NCBI GenBank assembly: GCA_025463005.1
Contig: JAOAPR010000067.1
Coordinates: 1-32,544 of the forward strand
Source: Bryobacterales bacterium
GTDB taxonomy: Bacteria; Acidobacteriota; Terriglobia; Bryobacterales; Bryobacteraceae
Reading direction: 5' to 3'
Length of the DNA stretch: 32,544 nt
The position numbers and the translations under genes were made by a program. Under the pieces are notes generated by a model that worked only from the letters and a program-made list of their open reading frames with translations, made no database searches and had not been told where the DNA came from. Positions 8,452-15,447 of the stretch are shown piece after piece (the stretch's first letter is position 1; every line of letters begins with the position of its first letter).

Positions 8452-8688
8452 TTACTTCTTCTTTTCCGCCGGAAACCTCGTATCTCGAATCTGAAGCTCA
8501 GCGCAATGATGATAAGTGTAGTCCCCGTCTCTATTCCTGTTATGGGCCGCCATGAACTCGATAACCTGCATAGTGCATTTTGCGCAGTTAATGTTCGGAA
8601 TTTCGATGTCGGCCTCCTGTTCCTTATCGAACGGAGCGATGTGCTGGAACAGGCCGTCGGCCAGCACCGGCGGCGAAGTCGGGTAACG
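8452..8688 (-). pseudogene. C-terminal remnant of a polysaccharide-monooxygenase-like (SCE4755-type) protein
   Basis: The frame reads RYPTSPPVLADGLFQH, then IPNINCAKCTMQVIEFMA, then YHHCAELQI and a stop after a Lys run. The pattern Ile-Pro-Asn-Ile-x-Cys-x-x-Cys-Thr followed by Tyr-His-His-Cys is what I remember from the C-terminal end of SCE4755-family proteins, which are related to chitin-binding/LPMO-type copper proteins. A stop codon lies just upstream (TGA, eight codons before the GTG at 8667), and the N-terminal half, which would carry the signal peptide and first His ligand, is missing. The preceding 100 bases show no continuation in any frame. It is therefore a decayed tail, and its closeness to the tRNA half supports loss by rearrangement. 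Confidence 0.6.
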
Positions 8689-8786
8689 TCACAAGCGGAA
8701 TCTACACCCGCGTAGGCGGCGAGCGTAGCGCCAATGTCCCATTCGCGGACAGGAGTTCAGCGCTTACCTCCCGGCGCGAACGGAAA

Positions 8787-9749
8787 TCACTTCATGTGCT
8801 TGAGGGACTGCTCATTTTCCAAACAGATTTCGTCGATTAAGTCTGCGTCGACAACGATGCGCTGCTTTAGTGTGACAGTCCACGGCTTCGTATAAGCCTT
8901 GGGATCATCGACAGTAACCTGGATTTCGAGGTGTCCGAAGTCCGGGCGCCGGACCTGCTCTCGCACTTTGGCCGCCTCGGTCAAGACACTTCCATTCCAA
9001 TCGATCCAAGTATCGTCGCGCAGTCCGATGGTGTCGATCACCAGGGTGTCGCCGGACCATTTCCCCGACGAATATCCTTGCCACGAGGGGGTCGGATCTT
9101 CGGGCAACGGCCGTGCATCCGTGAATACCTGGCGGTATCCGGCGTTCAGTTCATTGAGCACCACCAAAAGACTTGGCGTGTGGACGAATTTCAGCAAATG
9201 CGGCAGCCCGTACGCGCGAAGAAAGTTATCCGGCAAGCACCTAATGTGGGGGTCGTCTTTCGCCAGGTTGTCGGTGCGCTCCTTGACGATTGGCACAAGC
9301 CAAGGTTGATAAGGCAACCCTCCGGGAAGATCGACACCGATATTCGCCATTTGGCGCGAGGCCGTGATGGCACTGGCGTCACCAGGACTCTGCTCTGCGC
9401 TGGGACTCTGCGGTTCCCTAGGACCTGGCGCCTCCTTGGGACTCGACAAGCTCCCCGTTCGGCGAACATTGGGCTCTCCCGTCATCCAGACTCCGGAAAA
9501 ATCCGGCTTGCCATCCGCCATCCGAGGCGTGCCAGCCGAGATGTCCACCTTGCCGTCGGCCTTTCGTGGCACTCCCGCGGTGGGATACTTTATCCACTGA
9601 GCGGACAAATGGGTCGATGCTAAGGGCGTACCCAGAATGACGAAAGCGACGGTGACGAGCGCTTCGCAACATCGACGTATCCCAGGCTCCGGGTTTGAGC
9701 GGCGAAAAAGAAACAGATGCAGCATCGGGCTAAGAATACACCAATGCAT
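8787..9749 (-). CDS. Secreted 'ADGKPDFSGVW' family protein
   Basis: A second full member (320 residues) of the family at 694-1500. A signal-type segment (ALVTVAFVILGTPLAS) is followed by VPRKADGKVDISAGTPRMADGKPDFSGVWMTGEP; the hallmark occurs twice, first degenerate and then complete. Later come SSGKWSGDTLVIDTIGLRDD, then RRPDFGHLEIQVTVDDPKAY and the Cys-Glu-Asn tail (ICLENEQSLKHMK). The first ATG (9749) gives a long n-region; 9725 is an alternative start and no ribosome binding site decides. It has no adjacent DUF6152 gene, unlike the other two intact members. Function unknown; exported. Confidence 0.83.
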   Translation of the reverse strand: MHWCILSPMLHLFLFRRSNPEPGIRRCCEALVTVAFVILGTPLASTHLSAQWIKYPTAGVPRKADGKVDISAGTPRMADGKPDFSGVWMTGEPNVRRTGSLSSPKEAPGPREPQSPSAEQSPGDASAITASRQMANIGVDLPGGLPYQPWLVPIVKERTDNLAKDDPHIRCLPDNFLRAYGLPHLLKFVHTPSLLVVLNELNAGYRQVFTDARPLPEDPTPSWQGYSSGKWSGDTLVIDTIGLRDDTWIDWNGSVLTEAAKVREQVRRPDFGHLEIQVTVDDPKAYTKPWTVTLKQRIVVDADLIDEICLENEQSLKHMK

Positions 9750-9822
9750 GCCGTCTGTCAGGGGTACTCCAATTGACGCGGGCGCAGTCTATTATGAATG
9801 AGACGTGCCACTGGAGAGTTCG

Positions 9823-10281
9823 ATGAAAAGAATTTACACAACTATTACGATATCCGCCACGCTGCTGCTCATCACGAGCGCCGCACACGCCCAGGTGACG
9901 CTGAACTCGGTGCGAATCGCCGCGAAAGACACCGTCGCGTTAGCGAAGTTCTATCAGGCGGCGTTCGGCATGCAAGAAGTCAATCGGATCAATTCAACCG
10001 GAGGACCGGAGGTCTTTGTGAACTTCGGTGTGACGATCGAGAGCGCAAAGGCCAACAAGAGCGAACCAATCGTGATCATGCATCGCGATTCCGACGACAT
10101 AAAGGACCCGATCGCGCACGTGATCCTCAACGTGAAGGACATGGCGGCGACAGTCGCCTCCATCAAGACCGCCGGCGGCTCGATGGCCGGCGATCCTCGT
10201 CCATTCGGAAACAGTGGCATCGTCATAGGCATCGCGATCGATCCGGCCGGTAACCGCCTTGAGCTGATTCAACGGCCATGA
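9823..10281 (+). CDS. Exported VOC (glyoxalase/bleomycin-resistance fold) protein
   Basis: A 152-residue protein with a signal peptide ending in AHA-Q, followed by one vicinal-oxygen-chelate module pair. VRIAAKDTVALAKFYQAAFGM marks the first half, and AHVILNVKDMAATVASIKTAGG with the closing DPAGNRLELIQ marks the second. Most VOC proteins are cytoplasmic, so an exported one is slightly unusual, though such proteins occur in Acidobacteriota. The start at 9823 is preferred over 9805 because of GGAG at the right distance and because the signal peptide then begins MKR. Enzymatic role (isomerase, dioxygenase or binding) cannot be told; only one clear metal-type Glu (LELIQ) is seen. Confidence 0.85.
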   Translation: MKRIYTTITISATLLLITSAAHAQVTLNSVRIAAKDTVALAKFYQAAFGMQEVNRINSTGGPEVFVNFGVTIESAKANKSEPIVIMHRDSDDIKDPIAHVILNVKDMAATVASIKTAGGSMAGDPRPFGNSGIVIGIAIDPAGNRLELIQRP

Positions 10282-10290
10282 GAAATCCGA

Positions 10291-10377
10291 TCACTTGAAA
10301 ACCAAATGCAGGATGTCCCGCTCGTTCTCCGAGCAAAGGTATTCCAGCAGATCTGTATCAGCCAGAAAGACCAAATC
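10291..10377 (-). pseudogene. Tail fragment of an ADGHPD-family gene (minus strand)
   Basis: The minus strand encodes DLVFLADTDLLEYLCSENE and ends HLVFK-stop at 10291-10293. This aligns by eye with the C-terminal tail of the family member at 8787-9749 (VVDADLIDEICLENEQSLKHM). The preceding part of the gene is not found on this strand; it lies next door in opposite orientation (10382-10467). Non-functional. Confidence 0.65.
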
Positions 10378-10381
10378 TCAT

Positions 10382-10467
10382 TTCCATCGACGCGATTTTG
10401 GCCACATGGAGATCCAGATCACTATCGACGATCCCAAGGCGTACAAGAAGCCCTTCACGATGACGCA
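10382..10467 (+). pseudogene. Inverted core fragment of the same ADGHPD-family gene
   Basis: The plus strand reads HRRDFGHMEIQITIDDPKAY followed by KKPFTMT, nearly identical to RRPDFGHLEIQVTVDDPKAY in the intact paralogue. In an intact gene this segment directly precedes the tail that is now at 10291-10377 on the opposite strand. The simplest reading is an in-place inversion of about 90 bases in a dead gene whose 5' part was lost next to the gene ending at 10476. Confidence 0.65.
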
Positions 10468-10475
10468 AGCGGAGA

Positions 10476-10949
10476 CTAGATGTATGCGAGCAAGCGCCCC
10501 GCCGTCACTGCTCCCAACCAGCAGATCAGCCCCGCCCACGCCAGGGCCTTGGCGCTCTCCGGTAGCGCACCGTCTGGACCCAAATTCCGGAACACCTTGT
10601 TCCGCGTGAGCCGGAGCACAGCTACACCCGCGAAGATGAAAATCATCTTGATGAAGAACGTGGGATCGACGAGCCTTTTGGACGCACTCGCCAACAGCAG
10701 AGCCGTGCCGGTCATCGCATTAACCCAGAATCCCCACCACATCAGCGGATACAACCGCTCCAACGGTCGCACCGGGATTTTGGGCGAGACTCCCAGCAGC
10801 CGCAGGCTGATCACAGCGCTGATGCCCGCCACAACGCCCATGCCCATGACGTGCAGCCAGAGAATCGTGGGATATGCCAGTTTGGAGGGGGATTCACGCA
10901 CCCACGTGCTGAAGCCGAGGTTTTCGAGCGTTTCCAGAACAGCCGTCAC
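10476..10949 (-). CDS. Four-TM membrane protein (DUF6644-like)
   Basis: A 157-residue integral membrane protein with about four membrane segments: YPTILWLHVMGMGVVAGISA, LYPLMWWGFWVNAMTGTALL, FFIKMIFIFAGVAVLRL and ALAWAGLICWLGAVTAG. It resembles the C-terminal half of the neighbouring 312-residue protein, sharing the pattern His-x-x-x-Gly in the first segment, an S/D-LR-x-LG loop, and W-GF/LGF-x-VN-x-x-TG in the second. I associate this with DUF6644. The GTG start at 10949 overlaps the stop of the small upstream gene by four bases (GTGA). The conserved His in segment one could be a haem or quinone ligand, as in small b-type cytochromes, but this is inference. Confidence 0.75.
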   Translation of the reverse strand: MTAVLETLENLGFSTWVRESPSKLAYPTILWLHVMGMGVVAGISAVISLRLLGVSPKIPVRPLERLYPLMWWGFWVNAMTGTALLLASASKRLVDPTFFIKMIFIFAGVAVLRLTRNKVFRNLGPDGALPESAKALAWAGLICWLGAVTAGRLLAYI

Positions 10950-11056
10950 CTATCCTCCGCTCCCTTCTTCTCGATGAGATATCCCAGGACCCCCACCAGC
11001 ACGACTGCACCGATCGCAATCAGACTTACGATGACAACATCTGCCCACCCCATCAT
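10946..11056 (-). CDS. 36-residue single-TM microprotein
   Basis: A short frame, MMGWADVVIVSLIAIGAVVL… ending in the charged tail EKKGAEDR, fits exactly between two membrane-protein genes. Its first ATG shares one base with the TGA of the upstream gene (TGATG at 11054-11058) and its TGA overlaps the GTG of the downstream gene (GTGA at 10946-10949). One membrane helix with a short outside end and a positively then negatively charged inner tail resembles small subunits of respiratory or transport complexes (compare CcoQ or CydX in size only). The precise two-sided coupling is the main evidence that it is real. No family recognised. Confidence 0.7.
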   Translation of the reverse strand: MMGWADVVIVSLIAIGAVVLVGVLGYLIEKKGAEDR

Positions 11057-11994
11057 CAGAATGAGTGGCCGAAAAACGGCAACATCTGACCGCAGAAGAT
11101 CACGCCCACCCACATTAAGATTCCAGACGCCGCGGCCACCTTCGCAGCCACGGGCGGCGTGTCATTGGCGCCCAAGGTCCATGCCTGCTCGAACACGGTG
11201 AAGTACAGGGCGTTGGCTCCCGCCACCAGGATCAAGGCGAGTTTCCAGATGAAGACCGGGTTGTTGACGTAGAAATCCGGCGGAGCGCCGATGAAGAACA
11301 GGATGCCCGTCACCACGTTCACGCCGAACCCTAACACTCCCCAAGGCAACAGGCGGTGCAGCGTCGAAAACGGGATGCCCTTCAGGAAACCCAGCATCCG
11401 CAGGTCTACCAGCAGCACCACGCCGAACAAGAGGCATAGCCCGATGAAATGAGCCGTCTCGCTGGCCGGCCAGCCCCACTTGAGGTTCACCATCGCGTCT
11501 CCGATCACTCTCGCCAGCGGTGGTTTCGCCGGCGCGGTCTCCACCGGCTCTACGCCAATACGAATCTCCGGGTGCCGGATCTCCCCGCCGATGTCTGCGG
11601 CGCGGGCCATCAGGCCAAAGGTCACAAGCCCCGCTAGCAGGACCGCAGTCACCGTCCCCTGTGGCAAGCGCGATAACCGCCGGTACTGCCACAGTGCCAG
11701 CCACGCCAAGGCGCCCGTCAGCTCCATGAATCCGAGCGCCACCAGCGCGGCGGTTTCGTGCGCCTCAATCATGCTCTTGGAGACCTCCGGGGTCTTCGAC
11801 AGCGCCAACTCTGCGGCGGTCCCTGAGGCGAACGTGGGAATCGACAGCAGGGCGATGCCGAAAAAGATCACCAGGCTGGCGCGCTTCAGATCGTCGCTCT
11901 TGGCCGGGATGGCCATGAGGAACACGATCAGTCCCACCATCATGCCGATGGTCGGAAAGTGATTCAGTAGGAGATGTACGTGCGCCAGGTTCAT
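11056..11994 (-). CDS. Eight-TM membrane protein, DUF2231-like plus DUF6644-like halves
   Basis: A 312-residue polytopic protein. The N-terminal half has four segments with His residues at HVHLLLNHFPTIG and in IEAHETAALVALG, the pattern of DUF2231-type four-helix membrane domains. A soluble loop at ~150-185 (GGEIRHPEIRIGVEPVETAP) sits between the halves. The C-terminal half has WPASETAHFIGLCLLFGVVL, LPWGVLGFGVNVVTGILFFI, FIWKLALILVAGANALYF and GILMWVGVIFCGQMLPFF. Intramembrane His residues suggest haem or metal binding. It is the first gene of a tight three-gene unit (with 10946 and 10476) and lies 80 bases after the DUF6152/ADGHPD pair on the same strand. ATG at 11992-11994; ribosome site weak. 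Function unknown. Confidence 0.78.
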   Translation of the reverse strand: MNLAHVHLLLNHFPTIGMMVGLIVFLMAIPAKSDDLKRASLVIFFGIALLSIPTFASGTAAELALSKTPEVSKSMIEAHETAALVALGFMELTGALAWLALWQYRRLSRLPQGTVTAVLLAGLVTFGLMARAADIGGEIRHPEIRIGVEPVETAPAKPPLARVIGDAMVNLKWGWPASETAHFIGLCLLFGVVLLVDLRMLGFLKGIPFSTLHRLLPWGVLGFGVNVVTGILFFIGAPPDFYVNNPVFIWKLALILVAGANALYFTVFEQAWTLGANDTPPVAAKVAAASGILMWVGVIFCGQMLPFFGHSF

Positions 11995-12006
11995 AACAGA
12001 CCGGGA

Positions 12007-12029
12007 GAGGCCGCCGCGAAGACGGCCTC
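12007..12029. terminator. GC-rich hairpin without T run
   Basis: GAGGCCG (12007-12013) and CGGCCTC (12023-12029) form a 7-base-pair stem with a nine-base loop between the gene ending at 12075 and the one starting at 11994. Without a T run on either strand it may be a weak terminator or an mRNA-processing element between the two parts of the minus-strand cluster. Confidence 0.35.
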
Positions 12030-12032
12030 CTT

Positions 12033-12067
12033 ATTCTGACTCCTGAATTCTGACTCCTGGCTTCTGG
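12033..12067. repeat. Short tandem repeat, two 13-base units plus a partial third
   Basis: ATTCTGACTCCTG occurs at 12033-12045 and again at 12047-12059, followed by a partial CTTCTGG. The units have a 14-base period and fill most of the space between two genes. Short repeats of this type are common between acidobacterial genes; no role is known to me. Confidence 0.6.
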
Positions 12068-12074
12068 TTTCAGC

Positions 12075-13859
12075 TTAGTGCCGAAGCTGGGTGGATATGT
12101 TGCCCTGCTCGTACACCTCGCAAAACGCGCGCTCGTGGATTACTTGTGGCGCGCCAGCGCGCAACCGCAGAATTTTGTCCGGCATCACCCATGGCTCGAT
12201 CAGGACATCCGGGTCCTCAATGGTCATCTGGTAAAGAATCTCATCGCCCTTCCGCGTCAGCTTCTCGATAATGTGGAGGTCGGCGGAATGGAACAAGCCA
12301 CCGCGTCCGAACCAGGTTGTATCGACGAAGTTGGTGGAATCGATCACCAACGTGTCGCCCTCCCATTTACCGATCGAAAGCCCCATGTAGTAGGCTTCGA
12401 CCGTGTTGGGACGCGCGCGGCCGTCGGTCGGAATGTCGCGGAATTCCATGTTTCCACCGCCGTAATCGCTGGTTGTATAAAAAAAGATGATATCGGTCGC
12501 CGTCTGGATAATGCGCGCCGGTGTACCCTCCCGCGGGACTCCCAGCGGCTGACAGGTCATGACTGGATCTTCCTTGTTCGTCCACGCGTCCAGATCCTGG
12601 ATCTTGTCCCAAAACTCGGGTTTGTAATTGGGACGACTCGGCCCAAACCGCGAGGGCGAGATCCACTCATAGTCCACCCAGAAGTTGTCTTGTCCGGTTT
12701 TGCAGCCGACCTCGGGGTTGATTCCCCCACCCGGCACCTGCGTTGGACCACATCGGCGAGTCCCACTACCCGTAATTGCAAGAGGGGGGCCACCCCAGTT
12801 TCCTGTCATGTCCGGATGTCCGTCGGCCAGCCGCGGGGTTACCACGGCTGCAGTCTGCGTCGCGGGTGCGGCGGGTGCGTTGGAAGCCAGAGTCCAGTTG
12901 GGGGGCTGAATCGTTGGCTTGATCGCCGCCTTGACGCTTGCCGGAACCGGCATCACGACATACATCTGTGCCGTTTCCGTAAGCGTCGTCGTAATGTCGC
13001 GGACGACGGCGCCGTTCTGTTTCTCGATCATCCTGCCCGCGTAAAACGCCTCCGCCGGATTCAGCGGATTGTTCCAGTCTTTATAGTTGCTGTAGGTGAA
13101 ATCGTAAGTCTTGGCTCCCTGCTTCACGACCACGCGCTCCGCCATGAACTTGTCGTTGAGCGTCGCCGTTGCGATCGCGTTGGGAACGCCCGGAATCGGA
13201 AACGTCAACACCGGCTTGTTGCCTTCCCATGCGACGGAGGTTTTCCCTACCGTCATCACATCGGCTGGTAAACGTTGCGGTCTGGGGGTCATCGGAGGTG
13301 GGTCCGAAGTTCCAGCGAATGCGGCCTTGAACGCGCCCTGTGGACTTGCCCACAGGCGAATCATCCGTTCCTCTACAGTTGCGGGCATCGGCGTCGCCTT
13401 GCCTTTACCGGCGACAAGTTCGGCGCCGGGAATGTCTTCGTTCCAGGCATACGTTCCACTGAGGACTTCGACATTGGAGCACGCCTGGCCATTGGGCCGA
13501 GTGCCCGTGTACTGAATCCGCTCGCCGGACGTCTGGTAGCTGATGCTGGTTCGATACTTCGTTACATTGCAGGGCTGTCCGTCCACTTGCATGGTGCCCT
13601 TGCCCTGATATTCGAGCGACATGATCAGATCGTATTCCTCACTGCTTCGGAGCATGCCCATATACCAGGCCCAGTTGAAAAGGACTGCTTTCAGGTCCTT
13701 CGCACCGGCTGCAGGGGTGTACGCCGGCGCGCCCCCGCGGCCCCCGCCGCCCTTGGCCTGCCCCTGCGGACCGGCTGGCGCCTGCGCACTAGCAGTCGTC
13801 AGCGCGACGATCGTGAGAACAAGTCCAATCGCGAAAATAATGCCTCGTCGATAGGTCAT
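12075..13859 (-). CDS. Exported fusion: unknown beta domain + ADGHPD family domain
   Basis: A 594-residue protein with a signal peptide (GIIFAIGLVLTIVALTTASA-Q) and a Pro/Gly-rich linker. An N-terminal domain of about 300 residues (FNWAWYMGMLRSSEEYDLIM, MQVDGQPCNVTKYRTSISYQ, NKPVLTFPIPGVPNAIATAT) is beta-rich and distantly like lipoprotein-sorting folds, but I cannot name it. The C-terminal ~250 residues are the family of 694-1500: TPRLADGHPDMTGNWGG, SIGKWEGDTLVIDSTNFVDT, HSADLHIIEKLTR and IEDPDVLIEPWVMP, ending FCEVYEQG. Start at 13859 has AGAGGA upstream. It follows the DUF6152 gene at 13893 by 33 bases, in the same order as the pair at 1497-1904/694-1500. The fusion suggests that both domains act on one substrate or surface. 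Confidence 0.8.
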   Translation of the reverse strand: MTYRRGIIFAIGLVLTIVALTTASAQAPAGPQGQAKGGGGRGGAPAYTPAAGAKDLKAVLFNWAWYMGMLRSSEEYDLIMSLEYQGKGTMQVDGQPCNVTKYRTSISYQTSGERIQYTGTRPNGQACSNVEVLSGTYAWNEDIPGAELVAGKGKATPMPATVEERMIRLWASPQGAFKAAFAGTSDPPPMTPRPQRLPADVMTVGKTSVAWEGNKPVLTFPIPGVPNAIATATLNDKFMAERVVVKQGAKTYDFTYSNYKDWNNPLNPAEAFYAGRMIEKQNGAVVRDITTTLTETAQMYVVMPVPASVKAAIKPTIQPPNWTLASNAPAAPATQTAAVVTPRLADGHPDMTGNWGGPPLAITGSGTRRCGPTQVPGGGINPEVGCKTGQDNFWVDYEWISPSRFGPSRPNYKPEFWDKIQDLDAWTNKEDPVMTCQPLGVPREGTPARIIQTATDIIFFYTTSDYGGGNMEFRDIPTDGRARPNTVEAYYMGLSIGKWEGDTLVIDSTNFVDTTWFGRGGLFHSADLHIIEKLTRKGDEILYQMTIEDPDVLIEPWVMPDKILRLRAGAPQVIHERAFCEVYEQGNISTQLRH

Positions 13860-13892
13860 GATGGTCCTCTTTCGCAGCGTAATCGTTCTGCT

Positions 13893-14300
13893 CTAATCGT
13901 TGGGGCCGCCGCCGGAGACCACAACGGTGTGCCCGTCAGCGTAGGTGATCGACTTGAGGAAGCCCAATGGATGGCCGTCCTTCGCCGGAATGCACTTCAC
14001 GGTAATGGCGTCCCCGGTGTGGAGGGCATTCGGCCCGATTTTCCCGACCCCCTTCCCGGCGAGTGCCGTGGCGGAGCCGAGGGTAAACACCCATTCGGTT
14101 GCCGAGCCATCCGGAGCCTTGACCGAGATCGTTAGCGATCCGTGGGGATTTACAAACTGTACTTTTTCGACCGTCCCCGTGAGTTCTTTTTCGGCTTTCA
14201 TGTCATAGACACCGGCCAGGGAATGATGCGCCTGCAACAAGCCGCTAGCCATCCACCCGGATAATAAGGCCACACATCCTACTAGAGTTCGCTTGATCAT
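13893..14300 (-). CDS. DUF6152 family exported protein (second copy)
   Basis: A 135-residue paralogue of the protein at 1497-1904. The signal peptide ends LQA, followed by HHSLAGVYDM. The domain carries VEKVQFVNPHGSLTISV, then a Trp strand (ATEWVFTLGSATAL) and DAITVKCIPAKDGHPLGF. As in the other copy, the mature protein would start with His-His, and the NPH motif is kept. GGAGG seven bases before the ATG at 14300 fixes the start. It is the first gene of a minus-strand cluster reaching down to 10476. Role unknown; a small exported metal-binding or adaptor protein is a guess. Confidence 0.87.
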   Translation of the reverse strand: MIKRTLVGCVALLSGWMASGLLQAHHSLAGVYDMKAEKELTGTVEKVQFVNPHGSLTISVKAPDGSATEWVFTLGSATALAGKGVGKIGPNALHTGDAITVKCIPAKDGHPLGFLKSITYADGHTVVVSGGGPND

Positions 14301-14461
14301 TCGTTAACCTCCGCAAAGGGTCATCGGCATGAGATTCTATCACGGTGACGTAGCCACCACAAGAAACTAACTATGTCGCAGGGACGTAGAGATGTCCGTT
14401 TGCGGCGAAATAGGAGTGTTCTCTTGACAGACTCGGATCCTGGATGGGAGAAGACAACAGC

Positions 14462-14872
14462 TCAGGCTGAGTGAGCGACACAGGTGAGGCGGCTCAGCAA
14501 ACGCCTCAACGTAATGGGAAATGCTGCGGTCGTCCGCGGGTACCGAGGGAGAGGATCGAACCCGCGGATCAGCGAGGAAACGCCGATCCGGTGCCTTCCG
14601 ACAATGGTCCCGCCGGTCTGATGTGGCCTCGGGAAAAGCAACTTGTTTCCCAGACCTTGGTGATTGCGCTCGCTGTGGTAATGTGCCAGAAACTGCGTGA
14701 GCACGCGCCCCAAGCCAGCTTCACCAAACAAAATGATCCGATGCAGGCAGGATTCTTTGATCGTTCGAACGAAGCGTTCTGCATACGCGTTCAGGTTGGG
14801 TGAACGAGCCGGTAGCCTGATGGTCTTTACCCCAGCTCCAGTTAGCACCTCTCGACGGCGGACCGTGCCCAC
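14462..14872 (-). pseudogene. C-terminal part of rve-integrase transposase (copy B)
   Basis: The frame reads [59 protein letters not shown], typical for the last third of an integrase-core transposase, including the Glu of the DDE triad region (VRTIKE) and the HYHSERNHQG motif. It lacks the first catalytic Asp and the DNA-binding N-terminus. The C-terminal tail runs on to a stop at 14462 without further family likeness. Confidence 0.7.
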
Positions 14873-14879
14873 ACAGAAT

Positions 14880-15346
14880 CAATTTGGACAGGCACTCCGG
14901 TTTTACTGAACGGACCCAGCACTCCGCGAACGCATTCAGGTTCGGGCTGTTGGCCGGCAGTTGAATCGTCTTCACGCCACCGCTTGCGAGCGCGGACCGA
15001 AACGATGCGCAGAACTTCCTGTCGCGATCATGCAGCACATAACGGGACGGATAAAGATCACCCCAGGTCTCCTGCGTGGCGCGCGGCCAATCTGTTCCAT
15101 CCACTCTTGGTCAGGATGCTTGGTGATCCCGCCTATATGGACGCGTCGGCTTTCCAAATGAAGGAAGAACAAGACATAGTAGGTCACCGGCCCGCGCCAA
15201 CTGAGCACTCCTACCGTGAAGAAACCGCACCCCGCTAGCACGGTCATATGGGCTGCAAGGAAGTACTTCCAGGACGTAACTTGGCTTCGTTGGGGAGCCG
15301 GAGCAATGCCGTGCCAAGCAAAGCGGCCGAGGTTTACGTCAGGCTT
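14880..15346 (-). pseudogene. N-terminal/middle part of rve-integrase transposase (copy A), frameshifted
   Basis: Reading from 15346: HGIAPAPQRSQVTSWKYFL, FFTVGVLSWRGPVTYYVLFF and [15 protein letters not shown], then after a shift [20 protein letters not shown] and [20 protein letters not shown]. The shift lies at a GC repeat (15075-15087), where two extra bases break the frame. First catalytic Asp is replaced or lost in the AGCGFF segment (usually ATDFF); the second (HDRD) is present. The gene breaks off after KLILCG, where copy B begins. Confidence 0.65.
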
Positions 15347-15447
15347 TGGGGCGATGGTCTGATCCCTAGATCCGCACTATACTAAAGTCGTCCTTAGCCA
15401 TGCCTTGGTGATTGGTGGAGGAACACGAGGTGATTCGGAGCATCTCG

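Larger units (their letters stand above)
8160..8786. other. 627-base stretch without an intact gene: tRNA half and gene debris
   Basis: No intact gene is seen here. The stretch holds the 3' half of a tRNA (8342-8391) and the tail of a monooxygenase-like gene (8452-8688); 8160-8341 shows nothing I can identify. The frame on the plus strand that reads through 8337-8555 starts with the translation of a tRNA end and is not a gene. The whole looks like a scar of past insertion or deletion. Confidence 0.6.
14462..15346 (-). mobile_element. Remains of two rve-integrase transposase genes joined together
   Basis: Two homologous but diverged transposase segments lie head to tail on the minus strand. 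The first (14880-15346) carries the N-terminal and middle part, the second (14462-14872) the C-terminal part; the overlap region [19 protein letters not shown] / [19 protein letters not shown] is therefore present twice. No terminal inverted repeats are clear. Neither copy can be functional as it stands. The family is the integrase-core (rve) transposase frequent in Acidobacteriota, IS481-like or IS3-like in kind. Confidence 0.7.

Noticed and set aside
8337-8555. 72-residue plus-strand frame beginning GSAGRIRTYNPSL
   Set aside because: This is the well-known false protein obtained by translating the complement of a tRNA 3' end.
12078-13271. 397-residue plus-strand open frame
   Set aside because: It is antisense to the ADGHPD fusion gene, which has a signal peptide and family motifs; the plus frame shows neither.
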